Shown here one piece after another: positions 1 to 8,167 of a stretch of DNA of 64,000 nucleotides (its first letter is position 1; every line of letters starts with the position of its first letter). The DNA is from JAXGPL01 sp040766985. GTDB lineage: Bacteria; Bacillota; Sulfobacillia; JAUYEG01. The position numbers and the translations under genes were made by a program. The notes beneath the pieces were generated by a model. The model saw only the letters and a list, made by a program, of their open reading frames with translations, did no database searches and was not told the origin of the DNA. Where the stretch lies: NCBI GenBank assembly GCA_040766985.1, contig JAXGPL010000002.1:124001-188000 (forward strand), read 5' to 3'.

Positions 1-535
1 ACGGCCATTCTCGAGACCCTCTACGCGACGGGGGTCAGGGCCAGCGAGTTGACCGGCTCGACCTGCGTGACCTGGATATGGGACAGGGAATGCTCAAGGT
101 GATGGGCAAGGGCGGCAAAGAGCGATTGTCCCGGTCGGCCGTGCCTCGCAGGCTGCCCTGCAGCTTTACCTGAGGGACGGACGGCCGCGGTTGGCCGGCG
201 GGGCGGGAGTAGGCGAGAAGAGCGCTTTTTCCTCAACAAGGACGGGGGAAGGCCGACCCGCCGCAGCCTTCAGCGCGTCGTCGCGTCGGTGGCAGCAGAA
301 GTCGCGACGCTGGACCGCCTGCACCCCCACACCTGGCGGCACACCTTCGCGACGCACCTGCTGGAGGGCGGCGCCGATCTACGTTCCGTCCAGAGCTTTG
401 GGGCACGCTTCGGTGCGTTCGACACAGATCTACACCAAGGTGACGAGCGATCACCTGAAGGCGGAATACAAGCATCATCCGCGCGATCTCGGCCGAGATA
501 CAGAACCGTGCGATCCCGGCGGGGGCCGCTCATAG
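1..535 (+). CDS. xerC: Tyrosine recombinase XerC/CodV, 5'-truncated and frameshifted
   Basis: This is the C-terminal catalytic part of a tyrosine recombinase of the XerC/CodV type, which resolves chromosome dimers at dif with a XerD partner. The N-terminal DNA-binding half lies left of the window. Recognisable blocks are LYATGVRASEL (about nt 19-51), MGKGGKER (about 103-126), HPHTWRHTFATHLL (from about 322, the HxxR catalytic box) and LGHASVRSTQIYTKV (about 398-442, with the catalytic His and the nucleophilic Tyr). The blocks lie in different frames, so at least four indels are needed, near nt 55, 130-150, 230 and 400. The hslV gene follows 25 bases downstream, which is the codV-hslV-hslU-codY order of Firmicutes. 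The identity is secure. Intactness in the real genome is likely but cannot be shown here. Confidence 0.85.
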
Positions 536-560
536 ACATATGATTCGGAGGTGGTAGCCG

Positions 561-1148
561 GTGTACCTCGGCACGACCGTCATCGCCGTCAGGCGCGGAA
601 GCAAGGCCGCCATGGCCAGTGACGGCCAGGTGACCCAGCAGGAGCAACACGTCATCCTCAAGCACCAGGCGCGTAAGGTCCGCAGGCTCGCGAACGGTAA
701 GGTCTTGGCGGGTTTCGCAGGCTCGGTGGCCGACGCGATGACCCTGTTCGAGAAGTTCGAGGCCAAACTCGAGGAGTACCGGGGTTCGCTGGCCAAAGCG
801 GCGGTCGCCCTGGCCAAGGAGTGGCGGACCGACCGCATGCTCCGCAGCCTGCAGGCCCTGCTGTTGGTGCTCGACAAGGACCACCTGTTGCTGGTTTCCG
901 GAACCGGCGAGGTGATCGAGCCCGACGAGCCGGTCGCCGCCGTCGGTTCGGGAGGGCCCTACGCGCTGGCGGCGGCAAAAGCCCTTCTGCGCAACACCGG
1001 CCTTCCCGCGGACGAGGTGGCGCGCCAGTCGCTCTTGATTGCGTCGGAGATCTGCATCTACACCAACGACCACGTCACGCTGGAGGAGATCGCGATCTCC
1101 GAGGACCACGGCTCCAAGCTGGAGACGGAGGGGGCGCATTGCCAATGA
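561..1148 (+). CDS. hslV: ATP-dependent protease peptidase subunit HslV (ClpQ)
   Basis: This is the proteolytic subunit of the HslVU (ClpQY) protease, a double hexamer of N-terminal-nucleophile peptidases fed by the HslU unfoldase. The 195-residue product has the family N-terminus MYLGTTVIAV. The first Thr of the TT pair is the expected active-site nucleophile after removal of a four-residue propeptide. It also has the core motifs MASDGQVT, GFAGSVADA, FEAKLEEY, EWRTDR and GSGGPYALAAA. The GTG at 561 is chosen because it places the Thr at the usual distance. Its last codons overlap the hslU start by four bases (ATGA), so the two genes are translationally coupled. Confidence 0.95.
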   Translation: MYLGTTVIAVRRGSKAAMASDGQVTQQEQHVILKHQARKVRRLANGKVLAGFAGSVADAMTLFEKFEAKLEEYRGSLAKAAVALAKEWRTDRMLRSLQALLLVLDKDHLLLVSGTGEVIEPDEPVAAVGSGGPYALAAAKALLRNTGLPADEVARQSLLIASEICIYTNDHVTLEEIAISEDHGSKLETEGAHCQ

Positions 1149-2545
1149 TCGACCTGACCCCACGCCAGATCGTGGCCGAACTGGACCGCTATATCGTCGG
1201 GCAGGAGAAAGCCAAGAAGGCGGTCGCCATCGCCCTGCGCAATCGCTACCGCCGCCAGCAGCTGCCGGAGGACATCCGGGATGAGGTGCTGCCCAAGAAC
1301 ATCCTGATGATCGGACCGACCGGCGTCGGCAAGACCGAGATCGCACGCCGGCTGGCGCGGCTTGTCGGCGCGCCGATGATCAAGGTGGAGGCAACCAAGT
1401 TCACGGAGGTCGGCTACGTCGGCCGCGATGTTGAGGGGATGGTCCGCGACCTTGTCGAGACCGCGATCCGCCTTGTCAAGAATCAGGCCCTCGACAAAGT
1501 CTCGGAGCAGGCAGCCCAGGCCGCCGAACACCGGTTGCTCGACGCCATCGTGCCGATGCCCAAGCGTGAGTCGAGCCGCAACCCATTCGAGGCGCTGTTC
1601 GGCGGCGTCGCCACACGGGACGACCCCGACGAGGACACAGAGTATCAGGAGCAGGTCCGCCGTGCCCGCCTCGACCGCTCCGACGCCCGCCGCCGGCTGG
1701 CGGCAGGCGAACTCGAGGACGAACTCGTCGAGGTCGAGGTCGAGGATACCAGCACTCCGACCATGGGCGTGTTCACTCCGGGCGGCGTCGAGGAGATCGG
1801 GCTGAATATGCAGGACCTGCTGGGCGGTTTGATGCCCAAGCGGCGCAAGAAGCGCCGGGTGCCGGTGCGCGACGCCCGCAAGATCCTCGCGCAGGAGGAA
1901 GCCCAGAAGCTGATCGACGTCGACGACGCGATCCAGAAGGGCATCGCGCTCGCCGAGCAGTCCGGGATCATCTTCATCGACGAGATGGACAAGATTGCGG
2001 GCCGCGAACGGAGCGCGGGGCCGGACGTGTCCCGCGAGGGTGTCCAGCGCGACATTCTGCCGATCGTCGAGGGGTCGACCGTCGTGACCAAGTACGGGCC
2101 GGTCAAGACCGACCACGTCCTGTTCATCGCCGCGGGCGCCTTCCACGTCAGCAAGCCATCCGATCTGATCCCGGAGCTTCAGGGCCGGTTTCCGCTGCGC
2201 GTCGAGCTCGACCCGTTGACCGAGGCCGACTTCCGGCGGATCCTGACCGAGCCGCGCAACGCTTTGACCAAGCAATACCAGCAGTTGCTGGCTGCGGATG
2301 GGGTCACGCTTGAGTTTGCGGACACCGGCATCCAGGAGATCGCCCGTGTTGCCGCAACCGTCAACGAACGCACCGAGAATATCGGAGCCCGCCGCCTTTA
2401 CACGGTCCTCGAGCGCCTCTTGGAGGAGGTATCCTACCGGGCGCCCGACCCGGAGTGCCGCACGGTCCGCGTCGACAAGGATTTTGTGCGCTCGACGCTC
2501 AAGGACATCATCGAGGACGAGGATCTCAGCCGGTACATCCTCTAG
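1145..2545 (+). CDS. hslU: HslU AAA+ unfoldase of the HslVU protease
   Basis: This is the ATPase subunit that recognises, unfolds and threads substrates into HslV. The product is 466 residues, the normal size. It has Walker A GPTGVGKT at residues about 57-64, the intermediate (I) domain at about 110-230, Walker B IIFIDEMDK near 275-283, the sensor/arginine region RTENIGARRLYT near the end, and the C-terminal tail EDLSRYIL, which docks into HslV pockets to activate it. The ATG at 1145 overlaps the hslV stop. A GC-rich hairpin with a short T run follows at 2575-2612. The gene is intact despite frameshifts in neighbouring genes. Confidence 0.97.
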   Translation: MIDLTPRQIVAELDRYIVGQEKAKKAVAIALRNRYRRQQLPEDIRDEVLPKNILMIGPTGVGKTEIARRLARLVGAPMIKVEATKFTEVGYVGRDVEGMVRDLVETAIRLVKNQALDKVSEQAAQAAEHRLLDAIVPMPKRESSRNPFEALFGGVATRDDPDEDTEYQEQVRRARLDRSDARRRLAAGELEDELVEVEVEDTSTPTMGVFTPGGVEEIGLNMQDLLGGLMPKRRKKRRVPVRDARKILAQEEAQKLIDVDDAIQKGIALAEQSGIIFIDEMDKIAGRERSAGPDVSREGVQRDILPIVEGSTVVTKYGPVKTDHVLFIAAGAFHVSKPSDLIPELQGRFPLRVELDPLTEADFRRILTEPRNALTKQYQQLLAADGVTLEFADTGIQEIARVAATVNERTENIGARRLYTVLERLLEEVSYRAPDPECRTVRVDKDFVRSTLKDIIEDEDLSRYIL

Positions 2546-2574
2546 CGCCGTTCGGTGGCTCACGGTTTGTTGCA

Positions 2575-2612
2575 GGGCCGGGCTCACGGGTGACCACCCG
2601 GCCCCGCGTTTT
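2575..2612 (+). terminator. Probable Rho-independent terminator after hslU
   Basis: A perfect 8-bp stem, GGGCCGGG (2575-2582) pairing with CCCGGCCC (2597-2604), encloses a 14-base loop. It is followed after four bases by TTTT at 2609-2612. It lies 30 bases past the hslU stop and before codY. The T run is short, so termination may be partial. Confidence 0.6.
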
Positions 2613-2652
2613 GCCCATTCTGCGTGGTTTTCCTCAGCAAGGGCAGGGATTG

Positions 2653-2672
2653 ATACACTGATTGCAGTATAT
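2653..2672. promoter_or_regulatory. AT-rich inverted repeat upstream of codY, possible operator
   Basis: ATACACTG (2653-2660) and CAGTATAT (2665-2672) form a near-perfect inverted repeat with one mismatch around a 4-base centre, in the most AT-rich stretch of this intergenic region. A TTGATA (2650-2655) could serve as a -35 element, but no convincing -10 is seen at the right distance. It does not match the CodY box consensus, so autoregulation by CodY cannot be claimed. Confidence 0.35.
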
Positions 2673-2751
2673 TTAGACAAGTTAGACCCGGTTTCCCGGC
2701 GGCCGCGGGACGACATCGAGGGGCCGCCCACATAAAGCGAGGGTTGGCGAT

Positions 2752-3531
2752 TTGAGGGAGCTTCTGGAGCAGACAAGGCAGATCGGTAGGGCGGTCCAGC
2801 AGCTGTCGCGGCGGCCCGAGGAGTTCCGCGAGATGGCTCAGGTGCTCAGCCGGCTGATCGGAGCCAACGTCTATATTGCCGATACTCAGGGCGTGGTCAA
2901 AGGCTACGCGCTGACGCATGGTTTTGAGTGTGACATCCTTCGCGAGGAGGTCCTCGGGCCGTTGCGGTTTCCGTCGCTCTACGTGGCGTTGTTGTCGCGG
3001 TTCATGGAAACCCACCCCAACGTCAAGCAAGAGGGCAGGGCCTGCGTCTTCAAGTCCAACGAGCGGTGCCTCCTGGCCGATAAAGTCACGACGATCGTGC
3101 CGATCAACGGGGCCGGCGAGCGCTTGGGCACGCTGATCCTCGCCCGGTTTGCGCAGCTCTTTGATGACGGAGAGCTCATCCTCGCCGAGTACGCGGCCAC
3201 CGTTGTCGGCATGGAGATCCTCCGCTCCAAGAGCGAGAAGTCCGAGGAGCAGGCGCGGCAGAAGGCGACCGTCGAGATGGCCCTGAGTACGCTCTCGTAC
3301 TCGGAGCTGGAGGCAGTCAGGCACATCCTCAACGAACTGGACGGTGAAGAAGGGCTGCTCGTCGCGTCCCGGATTGCCGACCGCGTTGGAATTACGCGGT
3401 CGGTGATCGTCAACGCCCTGCGCAAATTCGAGAGCGCCGGGGTGATCGAGTCCCGTTCGCTAGGCATGAAGGGGACGCGGATCCGGGTGCTCAACCCATA
3501 CCTCCTGAGCGAACTGAGCAAGCACGGCTAA
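2752..3531 (+). CDS. codY: GTP-sensing global transcriptional regulator CodY
   Basis: This is the pleiotropic repressor that senses branched-chain amino acids and GTP and controls starvation genes in Firmicutes. The 259-residue product begins MRELLEQTRQIGRAVQ, matching the usual CodY N-terminus. It has a GAF-type ligand-binding domain over about residues 1-155 and a C-terminal winged helix-turn-helix around residues 200-245 (ASRIADRVGITRSVIV, then GVIESRS). The TTG at 2752 is chosen from the family N-terminus; no earlier start fits. The gene is separated from hslU by a terminator-like hairpin and a 206-base gap with an inverted repeat, so it probably has its own promoter. Confidence 0.96.
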   Translation: MRELLEQTRQIGRAVQQLSRRPEEFREMAQVLSRLIGANVYIADTQGVVKGYALTHGFECDILREEVLGPLRFPSLYVALLSRFMETHPNVKQEGRACVFKSNERCLLADKVTTIVPINGAGERLGTLILARFAQLFDDGELILAEYAATVVGMEILRSKSEKSEEQARQKATVEMALSTLSYSELEAVRHILNELDGEEGLLVASRIADRVGITRSVIVNALRKFESAGVIESRSLGMKGTRIRVLNPYLLSELSKHG

Positions 3532-3561
3532 GCGTAGAGGCCACGACCTGGCCGGGGTTGG

Positions 3562-3590
3562 TTGTTGCCAGGATGCGGCTATGCTATACT
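3562..3590 (+). promoter_or_regulatory. Sigma-A-type promoter with extended -10 for rpsB
   Basis: TTGTTG (3562-3567) and TATACT (3585-3590) are separated by 17 bases. The -10 is preceded by TG one base upstream (TGC-TATACT), an extended -10, which compensates for the weak -35. It lies 109 bases before the rpsB start and is the only good promoter seen ahead of the rpsB-tsf-pyrH-frr series. Confidence 0.6.
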
Positions 3591-3699
3591 CGCCTAGAAA
3601 TCGCGGGGCCGACCAAGTCCGGCGCCCGGTGCCGCCAGCAGCGCGGTCGCGCCGGACAATGCGGTAGCCCCCCGACATCAACCAAATGGAGGCTTGATT

Positions 3700-4529
3700 A
3701 TGGCTGTCATCACAATGAAGCAATTGCTCGAAGCCGGGGTTCACTTCGGGCACCAGACCCGTCGTTGGAACCCCAAGATGGCCCCCTACATCTTCACCGA
3801 ACGCAACGGCATCTACATCGTCGACCTTCAAAAGACCGTCCGCAAATTCGAAGAAGCCTACAATCACGTTCGCAGCATGGCGGGCGAAAAGAAGACCCTT
3901 CTCTTTGTCGGTACCAAAAGCAGGCCCAGGAGTCGGTACGGGAAGAGGCTTCGCGTTGCGGCATGTTTTTCGTCAACCAGCGCTGGCTTGGTGGCATGCT
4001 GACCAACTTTGTGACCATCAAGCGGCGCATCGAGCGCCTGCGCGAGCTGGAGCAGATCCTGGCCAACGAGCAGACCGTCGCGGCCTTGACCAAGAAGGAA
4101 GTAGCGGGGCTCCAACGCGAGAAAGACAAACTGGAGAAATACCTCGGCGGGATCAAGGACATGGAGAACCTGCCGGATGCCGTCTACATCATTGACCCGC
4201 GCAAAGAGCGCATTGCGGTGGCCGAGGCCCGTCGCCTGGGCATCCCGATCATCGCCATCGTCGACACCAACTGCGATCCCGATGAAGTGGACTTCATAAT
4301 CCCCGGCAACGACGATGCCATCCGGGCAGTCCGCCTTCTGACCTCGCGGATCGCCGACGCTGTGATCGAGGGCAGGGCGATGATCAAGGACGAGACGGGC
4401 GAAGAGGTTGAGGAGGAGGCCGCGATGACCGCCTCCGGCGAGCAGGAGGAGCCGGTGGTCACGGAAGCCGAGTTTGTGGCGGTCAATGAAGAGGGGGAGG
4501 ATCAGAATCCCCGTGGGAGGTCGTCCTAG
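3700..4529 (+). CDS. rpsB: 30S ribosomal protein S2 (single frameshift)
   Basis: This is S2 of the small ribosomal subunit. The N-terminal frame starts at ATG 3700 after GGAGG (3688-3692) and reads MAVITMKQLLEAGVHFGHQT through LFVGTK. The downstream frame continues with QAQESVREEASRCGMFFVNQRW to the stop at 4529. The two frames join if one A is restored in the AAAA run at 3916-3919, giving about 276 residues, a normal size. rpsB is essential, so the gap is almost surely a homopolymer error. The C-terminal tail is acidic. tsf follows after two bases, the universal rpsB-tsf pairing. Confidence 0.93.
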
Positions 4530-4531
4530 TC

Positions 4532-5134
4532 ATGGTCACAGCTCAAATGGTCAAAGAACTCCGCGAGAAGACCGGCGCCGGCTTTCTCGACTGCAAGAAG
4601 GCCCTTGGGGAGAGCGGCGGCGACCTGGATAAGGCCGCGGACCTGCTCCGGCAGTGGGGCATGGCCGCAGCCGGCAAGAAATCCGGCAGGACCGCCAAAG
4701 AGGGACTCGTCGAGGCCTACATCCACGGCGAGGGCAGGCTCGGGGTGCTCTTGGAGATCAATTGCGAGACGGATTTTGTGGCGCGGACCGCGGAGTTCAA
4801 GGCGTTCGCCCATGACGTCGCGATGCAGATCGCCGCGGCTCGCCCTGTGTACGTGTCCAAGGAAGACGTCCCGGCAGAGGTCGTCGAGCACGAGAAGTCA
4901 GTGCTTCTTGCGCAGGCCCAGGCGGAAGGCAAGCCGCCAGCCGTGGTTGAACGGATGGTCGCCGGCCGGCTCGACAAGTTCTTCGCCGACGTATGTCTAC
5001 TCGAGCAGCCGTTCATCCGCGACCAGGACAAGTCCGCGCGCAAGGTCGGCGACCTCGTCCGCGAGATGATCGCCAAGTTCGGAGAGAACATCCAGGTCCG
5101 CAGGTTCGCCCGTATGGGGTTGGGCGAGGAGTAA
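4532..5134 (+). CDS. tsf: Translation elongation factor Ts
   Basis: EF-Ts is the nucleotide exchange factor that regenerates EF-Tu-GTP. The 200-residue product is the short form, lacking much of the C-terminal core repeat of the E. coli type, as in many clostridia and Thermus. Visible signatures are the N-terminal UBA-like motif VKELREKTGAGFLDCKKAL, then KEGLVEAYIH and the EF-Tu contact motif INCETDFVAR. The ATG at 4532 begins two bases after the rpsB stop, so it depends on coupling. The gene is intact. Confidence 0.96.
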   Translation: MVTAQMVKELREKTGAGFLDCKKALGESGGDLDKAADLLRQWGMAAAGKKSGRTAKEGLVEAYIHGEGRLGVLLEINCETDFVARTAEFKAFAHDVAMQIAAARPVYVSKEDVPAEVVEHEKSVLLAQAQAEGKPPAVVERMVAGRLDKFFADVCLLEQPFIRDQDKSARKVGDLVREMIAKFGENIQVRRFARMGLGEE

Positions 5135-5154
5135 TCAGGGCGGGAGGGGCGGCC

Positions 5155-5880
5155 ATGACCGATCCGAGCCCGAAGTACCGGAGGGTCGTTCTCAAGCTGA
5201 GCGGCGAGGCTCTGGCGGGCACGCAGGGTTTCGGCATCAGCACGGAAGTGGTCCACGACATCGCCAACGAGATTTCGGAGGTTTCCAGGCTCGGCATCGA
5301 GGTCGCCATCGTGGTCGGCGGAGGCAACATCTGGCGGGGCAGGTCGGGGTCGCAGGGCGGAATGGACCGCGCCGCGGCCGACTACATGGGCATGCTCGCT
5401 ACGGTGCTCAACGCTCTGGCCCTGCAGGATGTGCTTGAGAAACTCGGCGTCGAGACCCGCGTGCAGACCGCCATTGAGATGCGTGAGGTCGCCGAACCGT
5501 ATATCCGCCGCAGGGCGATCCGGCACCTGGAGAAGGGCCGGGTCGTCATTTTCGCGGCCGGGACCGGTGCGCCGTACTTCTCGACAGATACCGCTGCGGC
5601 GCTGAGAGCCGCAGAGATCGAGGCCGACGCGATTTTAATGGCCAAACGAGGCACGGATGGGGTGTACGATAAGGATCCCAACCGTTTCCCGGACGCGCAC
5701 CGCTTTGACCAACTGAGTTTCATGGAACTAATCCAGCGCGGCCTGACGGTGATCGACGCCACAGCGGCGTCTTTGTGCATGGAAAACGGGATTCCCGTGC
5801 TGGTTTTCGAACTTGGCAAGCCCGGGAACATCAAGGCGGCGGTCCTCGACGCCAACGTCGGGACCCTGCTCTTTGCCTGA
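5155..5880 (+). CDS. pyrH: UMP kinase
   Basis: UMP kinase phosphorylates UMP to UDP in pyrimidine nucleotide synthesis and forms a hexamer of the amino-acid-kinase fold. The 241-residue product carries the phosphate-binding N-terminus VVLKLSGEAL, the GGGN loop (VVGGGNIWRG), the UMP-binding stretch DRAAADYMGMLATVLN and GTGAPYFSTDTAAALRA, and AKRGTDGVYDKDP. The ATG at 5155 follows a purine-rich ribosome-binding site (GGGAGGGG). The reading frame is open further upstream, but that extension has no family similarity. It lies between tsf and frr as in most Firmicutes. Confidence 0.96.
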   Translation: MTDPSPKYRRVVLKLSGEALAGTQGFGISTEVVHDIANEISEVSRLGIEVAIVVGGGNIWRGRSGSQGGMDRAAADYMGMLATVLNALALQDVLEKLGVETRVQTAIEMREVAEPYIRRRAIRHLEKGRVVIFAAGTGAPYFSTDTAAALRAAEIEADAILMAKRGTDGVYDKDPNRFPDAHRFDQLSFMELIQRGLTVIDATAASLCMENGIPVLVFELGKPGNIKAAVLDANVGTLLFA

Positions 5881-5894
5881 GGGGGGATTTGCGA

Positions 5895-6452
5895 GTGATC
5901 GATGAGCTACTCAAGGACGCCGCATCGCGGATGGAGAAGGCCACCGAGGTGCTGACCCGCGAATTCGCCAGCCTGCGGGCTGGGCGTGCCAGCCCTGCTC
6001 TCCTGGAGCGGATCCGCGTCGATTACTACGGCGTTCCGACGCCGATCAACCAACTGGCGACGGTGCTTGTCCCGGAGGCCAGGCTGATGGTTATCCAGCC
6101 CTGGGACAAGAGCGTCACCTCCGCGGTCGAGAAGGCGATCCTTAAGTCTGACCTCGGGATTACGCCCAATAGCGACGGCCAGGTGATCCGCCTGGTCGTG
6201 CCCCGGCTGACCGCGGAGAGGCGCGCCGACCTGACCACAGTCGTTCGCAAGCTTGCCGAAGAGGGCAGGGTGAGCGTGCGCAATGTCCGCCGGGAGGTCA
6301 TCGAGGATCTGCGTTCGCTGGAGAAGGACAGCGAGATCACCGAGGACGACTTCCACCGTGCCCAGGACAAGGTCCAAAAGCACACCGACGAGATGATCGC
6401 CGTGATCGACAGGTTGCTTTCTGAGAAAGAAAAGGAGCTAGCTGAAGTTTGA
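5895..6452 (+). CDS. frr: Ribosome recycling factor
   Basis: RRF splits post-termination ribosomes together with EF-G. From GTG 5895 the product is 185 residues, exactly the family size. It has the hinge-domain motif LRAGRASPALLERIRVDYYG, PINQLATV, then PWDKS and the C-terminal coiled helix ending EKEKELAEV. GTG 5895 is preferred over TTG 5889 because GGGGGG at 5881-5886 then has a normal spacing of about 8 bases. It starts 14 bases after pyrH. The next ORF begins two bases after its stop. Confidence 0.95.
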   Translation: MIDELLKDAASRMEKATEVLTREFASLRAGRASPALLERIRVDYYGVPTPINQLATVLVPEARLMVIQPWDKSVTSAVEKAILKSDLGITPNSDGQVIRLVVPRLTAERRADLTTVVRKLAEEGRVSVRNVRREVIEDLRSLEKDSEITEDDFHRAQDKVQKHTDEMIAVIDRLLSEKEKELAEV

Positions 6453-6454
6453 CA

Positions 6455-6648
6455 GTGCCTGACGTAGTCGCATGCCCGTGAGCAGGGCCGTGTCCCTGCT
6501 CACGGATGCCGGCTATCAGGTTTCGGTTCGTAGGACCTCCCCGCCCTGGCCGGTCGATGCCGCTTCCCAAGACGGTCACGTGATCAGACAGCAGTGGCCG
6601 GGGCCGCGCGAGGTCGAGTTGCTCGTCGCGCCGGAGGACCCCCAGCGC
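6455..6648 (+). CDS. Small PASTA-like ORF between frr and uppS (frameshifted)
   Basis: A short reading frame starts at GTG 6455 as VPDVVG and, after restoring one base near 6470, continues MPVSRAVSLLTDAGYQVSV and ends DGHVIRQQWPGPREVELLVAPE. The VPDVVGM...A...L...GY...V...VI.Q.P pattern is that of a PASTA domain, a beta-lactam/peptidoglycan-binding module. No signal peptide or membrane segment is visible. The frame continues without a stop into uppS, so it is either a separate tiny gene whose stop was lost to an indel or a real N-terminal extension of UppS. The function is unknown. Confidence 0.5.
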
Positions 6649-7369
6649 TTACCCCGCCGGATCCCCCGGCACATCGCGATCATCTGCGACGGCAACGGCC
6701 GGTGGGCCAAGTCGCGCGGGCTCACGCGGCAGGAGCTGCCACAGAGCGGGCACCGAGAATGTTCGCAAGGTCGTTGAATGGTGCAGGGAGCTTGGGGTAG
6801 AGCATCTGACCTTCTATGCGTTCTCCACCGAAAACTGGCGGCGCCCCGCAGACGAAGTTCGCAGCCTGATGGACCTGATCGTCGAAGGCGCGAGGACCGC
6901 AATGGACAGCCTGGCGAGTTCCGGGGTGCGCGTTCAGGTCCTCGGTGACACGGGCGGTCTGCTCTCCGGCCGTGCGGCAGACCATCAACAAGGTCGCCGA
7001 GGCGACCGCAGGCGCGGCTGAGATGACGGTCAACCTCTTGATCAACTACGGCGGCCGCGCCGACATCGTCAAAGCCTGCAGGAGTTGGCGGCGGCCGCCG
7101 CCCGGGGCCGGCTCCGCCCCGAAGCTATCGACGAGCTGGCTGTGGCGGGCCACCTCTATACCGCGGGCATTCCCGATCCCGAACTGGTCATCCGGACCGC
7201 GGGCGACCTCCGTCTCTCCAACTTCCTGCTGTGGCAGGCAGCCTACAGCGAGCTTCACTTCAGCCCGGTCTACTGGCCGGCGTTCTCGCGGTCCCATCTC
7301 CTGGCGGCGATCGACGACTACTCCCGCCGGCAACGGCGATTCGGCGGCCTGATACCGGAGGAAAAGTAA
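6649..7369 (+). CDS. uppS: Undecaprenyl diphosphate synthase, multiply frameshifted
   Basis: This cis-prenyltransferase condenses IPP onto FPP to make the C55 lipid carrier for peptidoglycan. Recognisable pieces are IPRHIAIICDGNGRWAKSRGL (catalytic Asp in DGNGRWA), TENVRKVVEWCRELGVEHLT, YAFSTENW, MTVNLLINYGGRADIV, HLYTAGIPDPELVIRT and LRLSNFLLWQAAYSE. They lie in three frames, with breaks near 6745, 6965 and 7080. Restoring these gives a normal-sized enzyme. The exact start is unclear because the frame runs in from the PASTA-like ORF. cdsA starts at the base after the stop. The essential function argues for sequence errors rather than decay. Confidence 0.85.
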
Positions 7370-8167
7370 GTGCTGAGGGCGCGTGTCTTCACCGCAGCCG
7401 CGGGCCTTCCCCTCCTGTTGTTCGGCCTCTACCTCGGAGGGCCGGTGTACGCCGCCGTGGTTGTGGCGATCGCTGCCGTCGCCCTCTTTGAAACCCTTCG
7501 CCTCCTGGGCCTGGAGGACAGGCACGATGTCCTGCTGCTTGGTTTCCTTGGCGCCGCAGCCTGGCTGATCGGGCCGGTCACCGCGAGGGCAGACTGGACA
7601 TTGCCGGCGGTGGCCTCCTTTTCCGGCCTTGTGTTGGTCCGCCAGGTCGTTCTGTTTCCGGCGGCGACGACGGACGAATCGGCCCGGATCGGGTTCGCCG
7701 CGACCTATGCAGGGTTGCCGTTTGCCCATTTCATTCTGCTCCGGGCCACGCCCCGCGGCTTTGACCTGACTTTGGTTGCGTTCCTGCTGACCTGGGCCTT
7801 TGATACGGCAGCCTACTTCGGCGGCCTCCGATGGGGCAGGCACAAGCTCGCGGCGGCCGTTAGCCCCGGCAAGACCTGGGAGGGCGCCTGTTTTGGATCT
7901 GCGGCCGCCCTGGCGGTGGCGCTGTTGCCGCTCGGCACGTGGCCACTCCGCCTGGGCGAGCGCGTTCTTGCAGCAGTCTTGGTTATCGTATTCGGCCAAC
8001 TGGGGGACCTTTTCGAGTCGGCCATTAAGCGGCACGCCGGCGTCAAGGATTCCGGCCGGCTGCTCCCGGGACACGGAGGAGTGCTCGACCGCTTCGACAG
8101 CCTGATGCTGACTGTCCCGGCGGTGTACTATCTTGCGCAACTCCTGCCGGCGGGGATGGTCAGGTGA
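7370..8167 (+). CDS. cdsA: Phosphatidate cytidylyltransferase
   Basis: CdsA is an integral membrane enzyme that makes CDP-diacylglycerol from phosphatidic acid and CTP. The 265-residue product has about seven hydrophobic segments and ends with the full family signature SAIKRHAGVKDSGRLLPGHG followed by GVLDRFDS (about nt 8020-8103), which carries the metal and substrate-binding acidic residues. GTG 7370 directly abuts the uppS stop. The dxr start overlaps its stop (GTGA). The order uppS-cdsA-dxr-rseP is the classic Gram-positive arrangement. Confidence 0.95.
   Translation: MLRARVFTAAAGLPLLLFGLYLGGPVYAAVVVAIAAVALFETLRLLGLEDRHDVLLLGFLGAAAWLIGPVTARADWTLPAVASFSGLVLVRQVVLFPAATTDESARIGFAATYAGLPFAHFILLRATPRGFDLTLVAFLLTWAFDTAAYFGGLRWGRHKLAAAVSPGKTWEGACFGSAAALAVALLPLGTWPLRLGERVLAAVLVIVFGQLGDLFESAIKRHAGVKDSGRLLPGHGGVLDRFDSLMLTVPAVYYLAQLLPAGMVR

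Noticed and set aside
1058..2776. Long minus-strand open frame (572 codons) over hslU
   Set aside because: It is the complement of an intact hslU in high-GC DNA, where stop codons are rare in some antisense frames. It has no recognisable motifs and no ribosome-binding site.
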